A stretch of 64,000 nucleotides of DNA from Microcaldota archaeon. GTDB lineage: Archaea > Micrarchaeota > Micrarchaeia > Micrarchaeales > CABMGC01. The notes beneath the pieces are model-generated. The model saw only the letters and a list, made by a program, of their open reading frames with translations, searched no databases and was not told the origin of the DNA. A program made the position numbers and the translations under genes. Where the stretch lies: NCBI GenBank assembly GCA_021797745.1, contig JAJZZD010000003.1, forward strand, positions 1 to 64,000, in the 5' to 3' direction. Shown here piece after piece: positions 60,850 to 64,000 of this stretch; the stretch's first letter is position 1, and every line of letters starts with the position of its first letter.

Positions 60850-61362
60850 TCATTTTCCCATTAAGTAATTTTTGTAATATAGAAACGACACCATTGTCTT
60901 GTGGTCATGCAGTCTGCCTGCGCGTATCATTTTTTCAACCTGCTCAGGAGCCATTAGTATCGGTTTTATTATTTCTGATTCGTCAAGGCGCACTTTCCCC
61001 CTTGAAAGGTCGGTTGCCAGGAAATAGTAAAACGTCCTGTTGCTAAACGCAGGATTGTAGAATTCCTTGAACATTGGCCTTATCTTCCCCGCCACGTATC
61101 CCGTTTCTTCCTCGAGCTCTCTTTTCGCTGCCTCTATCGGCTTTTCTCCCTTTTCAATCAGACCTGCAGGGACTTCGATCATATGCTTCCTGATTCCGTG
61201 CCGGTATTGATTCTCCAGAACTATCCTGCCGTCGTCCATTACTGGCAATACTATCGCTGCATCGATTTCCTTGTATGTGTGCCAGGCAATCTTCTTTCCC
61301 CTGACATTTATGTCACTGACCGTTACTGTGAGAAATTTGTCACGATAAAGCGTCTTAGCCAT
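60850..61362 (-). CDS. NUDIX hydrolase, ADP-ribose pyrophosphatase-like
   Basis: A 170-residue protein with the complete Nudix box beginning GLIEKGEKPIEAAKRELEEE and ending TGY. LENQYRHGIRKHMIEVPAG before it is typical of ADP-ribose/GDP-mannose hydrolases. It is likely co-transcribed with the HAD gene and may clean up nucleotide derivatives. Confidence 0.9.
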   Translation of the reverse strand: MAKTLYRDKFLTVTVSDINVRGKKIAWHTYKEIDAAIVLPVMDDGRIVLENQYRHGIRKHMIEVPAGLIEKGEKPIEAAKRELEEETGYVAGKIRPMFKEFYNPAFSNRTFYYFLATDLSRGKVRLDESEIIKPILMAPEQVEKMIRAGRLHDHKTMVSFLYYKNYLMGK

Positions 61363-61425
61363 GTGCTCTCTACTAACAACATAAGCTAAAATAAATATCT
61401 TGTTATTGATATCTTGTCAACGCGC

Positions 61426-61567
61426 GGGGTTGTTGCGTAATCAGGCAGCGCGGCTGGCTCCAGATGTTTATAATTGTTTGAGCTAAATGCGATGATGAGG
61501 ATCTGGAATGGCAAAAATTGAAATATGAAGTCACCAGCAAGTTTGGGTTCAAATCCCAGCAACCCCA
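61426..61567 (+). tRNA. tRNA-Trp(CCA) with 69-base intron
   Basis: Acceptor GGGGTTG/CAACCCC, discriminator A, D arm GCGTAATCAGGCAGCGC, anticodon stem GCTGG/CCAGC with CT-CCA-G (anticodon 61460-61462), T loop TTCAAAT. The intron 61464-61532 lies after base 37. It contains a C-box-like ATGATGA (61492-61498) followed by ATCTGGA, complementary to TCCAGAT around the anticodon. In euryarchaea the tRNA-Trp intron acts as a box C/D guide for its own methylation; a clear D box (CTGA) was not found here. Confidence 0.92.
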
Positions 61568-61609
61568 AGCCATATTACTCATAATTTGTTCAAACGGTTG
61601 TCGTTATAG

Positions 61610-61783
61610 AATGAGTTAGAAATCGCTTACAAATTATTCTTGGGGAGCGAAAAAGACTTTGCCGATGCAAGCCACCTGTTTATAACATTCAGCGATGTGC
61701 TTGACATGAAAAAGCTTAAGGATTTTATCGGAGAATTAGCAATAAAGAAATCCGTCATAAAACGTGTGTTGGGAGATTTATGA
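61610..61783 (+). pseudogene. 5'-truncated nucleotidyltransferase-type toxin remnant
   Basis: A 57-codon frame without a start codon reads ELEIAYKLFLGSEKDFADAS and LKDFIGELAIKKSVIKRVLG before TGA. This is the C-terminal pattern of nucleotidyltransferase TA or AbiEii-like proteins (KxxLGSxKDxxDAxxL). The N-terminal catalytic part is missing. It lies 43 bp after tRNA-Trp, as if cut by an event at the tRNA. The stop overlaps the next ATG (ATGA). Confidence 0.55.
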
Positions 61784-61977
61784 AAGACGTTCAAAACTTG
61801 CTGCACATAAAAAATCGTAAAAAGTTCTTAAACGAACTTACTTTAGCAAAAAAACAAAATTTAACGAGCAACTTGGAATTTGTTAAACAATATGCAGAGT
61901 GGCTAAAACATACAAAAAACAAGGAGTGGAGCAAAAGACAGAAACTTCTGATTGACGAAGTTTACAAAGGACATTAA
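61780..61977 (+). CDS. small protein after the toxin remnant
   Basis: A 65-residue charged protein, VQNLLHIKNRKKFLNELTLA, with HTKNKEWSKRQKLLIDEVYK at the end. The ATG overlaps the remnant's TGA, so they were once an operon, and this could be the partner of the lost toxin. No family recognised. Confidence 0.5.
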   Translation: MKDVQNLLHIKNRKKFLNELTLAKKQNLTSNLEFVKQYAEWLKHTKNKEWSKRQKLLIDEVYKGH

Positions 61978-62260
61978 AGACACGAAGCCTATTTTCTCTG
62001 ACCAAATAAGATTGGCGCTTAGAGTCAATGCGATAAAAAATGAGAAGGGTTCGGTCGAAAAGGAAGGGCACATAATGCTTATCTTCATGGACGGGATGAA
62101 AAATCAGGTTCTGGGAGAATTTGTGCTGACTAAGAACACTGCAAAATCGCTAGTTACTATTTTGACTGAAAATATAACGAATTTGGAAAAGCAGCGTTCA
62201 GATAAGTCAATGCCCAAGCCGTCTGTCACTAAAACTACTGGAAACATTGGCTACAGGTAG
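61952..62260 (+). CDS. DUF3467-like small protein
   Basis: A 102-residue frame with TTG start overlapping the gene before. FSDQIRLALRVNAIK, HIMLIFMDG and LTKNTAKSLVTILTENITN follow the DUF3467 pattern (strands then AKxLxxxLxxNI helix). Function unknown. The C-terminal 20 residues are Lys/Pro/Thr-rich. Confidence 0.5.
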   Translation: MTKFTKDIKDTKPIFSDQIRLALRVNAIKNEKGSVEKEGHIMLIFMDGMKNQVLGEFVLTKNTAKSLVTILTENITNLEKQRSDKSMPKPSVTKTTGNIGYR

Positions 62261-62282
62261 TCAAAATCAGCATCAAATTGCA

Positions 62283-62300
62283 GGTTACCTAAAGATAACC
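62283..62300 (+). promoter_or_regulatory. inverted repeat GGTTA-N8-TAACC before the HTH gene
   Basis: GGTTA (62283-62287) and TAACC (62296-62300) form a perfect 5-bp inverted repeat, 80 bp before the GTG start and just upstream of the TATA-like ACTATATATTTATA (62326-62339). It could be the operator of the regulator it precedes; this is inference. Confidence 0.35.
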
Positions 62301-62379
62301 ATAGGGAAACCGAAACTTTTACTTAACTATATATTTATACCGAAACAATACCTAATTACTTATTATCAGGTAGATTTAC

Positions 62380-64000
62380 GTGAGCAAAACATCTGAAACA
62401 AAGCAAAAGATACTAAAAATTCTCGAAAGCGGCCCAAAAAGACTTGTAGACATATATCCTGCATTGGGTTTGTCTGCAGCGACAGTCTCGCAGCACATGA
62501 AAGAGCTTCGTGAAATGAATTTGATAAAGGAAACCGAAGATCGCCACTTCAAGAACATGAAATATTATATTTTGAACGAGAAAAATGACTATGCTGCAAA
62601 CGCACGCAAGCTGATGGGATCGCATCTTCTGAAGACCGGCCTTGGTGTAATACTTGTTGCTGTTTTGGTTTCTAGCATTGCGCTTTTAAGCCACAATTCA
62701 TTCAGCACAGGCAATTCTATTCAGTCTAGCACTCTGAACATATCGCTTACAGATCCTCCGCATGTTCCTCTTGGAACGGAAAGACTGAACATAACTTATT
62801 CATCGATAAAGATACATGTAACTAAAAGCAGCATAAATTCCTCTTGGATTACTGTCAACACTACCGGAACGATAGACCTTATGTCGCTGATAAACGTCAG
62901 CAAGCTAATAGGATCTGCAAAGGTTCCTTTCAATTCCGTAATTAATGCGGCTTCATTCAATATTTCCAAGGCAAGCATAACAATAAACAACGTAACTTAT
63001 CCTGTTTCTCTCTTAGAGAATCAAGTCACTGCAAATATATCTAGCAGCAGGCTTAACGGAACTTCTGAACTGCTTCTAGATTTGTCTCCGACAATACTTA
63101 CAATATACACATCAAACTCTACTTTGTTCGAGATGGTTCCTTCACTAACTGCTGTTGTTGTAGCGCGCGGTGATTATGGTGTTAAATTGAATCATTCCGG
63201 CGTTGCGATTCCACAGCAATACGCGCCGAACAAAAACCTGGTTGAAAGGCTTAATTCAATGAACGGTGCCATAGTGATATCTGATGCTGGCATAACGCAA
63301 ACCGGAAATATCACTTCAATTTCAATTTCTGTAAAGGATAACTCAAGCAAAAGAGTCGAGCTCGACAGCATCCTGATTTTCGGCAACGAATCCATGTATG
63401 TAAATGTAAATTCGATCAGGAGATATCCTGTGCCTGTATCTTCTGTAAGCCCTGCACCATTCCATGTAGTGCCATTTGGCATTTCAGCAGCGCTGGCATT
63501 CCCTGCGGTTCCCTCCGGAGCTCAAACAATGCAGCAGGTAGCTATCAGCAGGCACTTGAAAAATTCAATGGCAAACTTAAATAGCATTGGCCAGTTTAAC
63601 AAAGGCACCATCAACGTTCAATATTTGCACAACGAGTCTTTTTACGATTTCAATGCAACTAACTCGAGTTACTGGCAAACAGCATACAACTGGTCTACCG
63701 GCGCAATAAATAGGTCTTGGCAAGTCGTTGCTGTCAATCGCAGCAAGTTTGCTCAAAACATGCAAAATGTGCAAAGTGTGCAAAGCAATCAAAACGGACA
63801 ACAATGGGTTTCAATAAATCCATACTTCAACATACCGCGACAGATAGGCCTGAACGGATCTCCGAAGCAGATTTCTGTCGGAATGAAGAATGCTTATGCC
63901 ATAGGCTCCGCAAAAGAAAGCCTTGGAGTGATAACGCTTTTAGTAAATGAAAACGGGTCGCTGAGCCAGCCCTCTTTCAGCATGCGTTCGAACTTTTCGC
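62380..64000 (+). CDS. membrane-bound HTH regulator with extracellular DUF4382, 3' end outside window
   Basis: A GTG-started frame, open to the window end (540 codons), missing from the ORF track for lack of a stop. Residues 1-68 are an ArsR-like winged helix (ALGLSAATVSQHMKELREMN). Residues about 84-102 are a TM helix (TGLGVILVAVLVSSIALL). The outside part starts with LNISLTDPPHVPLG, VTKSSINSSWITVNTTG and IDLMSLINVSKLIG, the DUF4382 pattern, and is rich in N-x-S/T sites. It resembles a one-protein signal transducer. An AGGT box precedes the GTG. Confidence 0.75.
   Translation, partial: MSKTSETKQKILKILESGPKRLVDIYPALGLSAATVSQHMKELREMNLIKETEDRHFKNMKYYILNEKNDYAANARKLMGSHLLKTGLGVILVAVLVSSIALLSHNSFSTGNSIQSSTLNISLTDPPHVPLGTERLNITYSSIKIHVTKSSINSSWITVNTTGTIDLMSLINVSKLIGSAKVPFNSVINAASFNISKASITINNVTYPVSLLENQVTANISSSRLNGTSELLLDLSPTILTIYTSNSTLFEMVPSLTAVVVARGDYGVKLNHSGVAIPQQYAPNKNLVERLNSMNGAIVISDAGITQTGNITSISISVKDNSSKRVELDSILIFGNESMYVNVNSIRRYPVPVSSVSPAPFHVVPFGISAALAFPAVPSGAQTMQQVAISRHLKNSMANLNSIGQFNKGTINVQYLHNESFYDFNATNSSYWQTAYNWSTGAINRSWQVVAVNRSKFAQNMQNVQSVQSNQNGQQWVSINPYFNIPRQIGLNGSPKQISVGMKNAYAIGSAKESLGVITLLVNENGSLSQPSFSMRSNFS

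Overview
The window reads as an archaeal chromosome segment, most likely from a small-genome DPANN lineage close to Micrarchaeota (the lineage is my inference). Archaeal markers seen directly include GGGP synthase, the NAC alpha homologue with a C-terminal UBA domain, the L1-L10-L12 cluster, RpoE1/RpoE2, Nop5, a TFE-type domain, tRNase Z, TruD, archaeal-type GltX and TyrS, intron-bearing tRNAs with the intron after base 37, and TATA boxes 24-28 nt before leaderless ATGs. Genes with leaders use GGTG/GGAGG-type ribosome binding sites.

Layout. 1-1300: an AbiE-type toxin/antitoxin pair (the AbiEi-like gene runs off the left edge), short repeats and a tRNA-Ala-like relic. 1.4-25.3 kb: mostly housekeeping genes (PurD-like ATP-grasp, NAC, DUF424, a GT2 glycosyltransferase, NIF3, TruD, PRODH-like, SDR, GGGPS, Rqc2-like, tRNase Z, DHH, HtpX/LemA, a Tes-like radical SAM protein, Nop5) and a large TFE-like fusion protein. 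25.4-35 kb: a NiSOD/SodX pair, GlyS, TyrS, an MFS exporter, an OGG-type glycosylase, translin and NreA. 35-40 kb: an accessory stretch with a tRNA-Glu-like 3' half, two VapBC pairs plus an antitoxin relic, and a HerA-like ATPase. 40-46 kb: a large Lrp-like regulator, the L1-L10-L12 operon, a ferredoxin, a GT4 enzyme and a frameshifted RdgB. 46-53 kb: PepQ, tRNA-Pro with a TA cassette, GltX and an FKBP. 53-56 kb: a second large Lrp-like regulator followed by repeated partial copies of its own 3' end. 56-59.2 kb: the RpoE1/RpoE2/PIN cluster, PAP2, IscU, and tRNA-Gln with a second TA cassette. 59.2-64 kb: transporter, HAD, NUDIX, tRNA-Trp with a long intron, a truncated toxin relic and a membrane-bound HTH-DUF4382 protein cut by the window end.

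The most interesting signals are these. (i) Toxin-antitoxin modules recur next to tRNA 3' halves. Two are bracketed by an intact tRNA (Pro, Gln) and a 33-36 bp copy of that tRNA's 3' end, like tiny integrated cassettes without an integrase; three more TA loci or relics lie beside tRNA-Ala-like, tRNA-Glu-like and tRNA-Trp sequences. (ii) The Lrp-like gene at 53.6-55.0 kb is followed by two diverged copies of its C-terminal coding segment and three copies of an approximately 100-bp repeat. (iii) Two hairpin elements with a conserved loop and apparent covariation sit upstream of the two paralogous Lrp-like genes. (iv) A 635-residue protein joins HTH-like segments to a TFE-like C-terminus.
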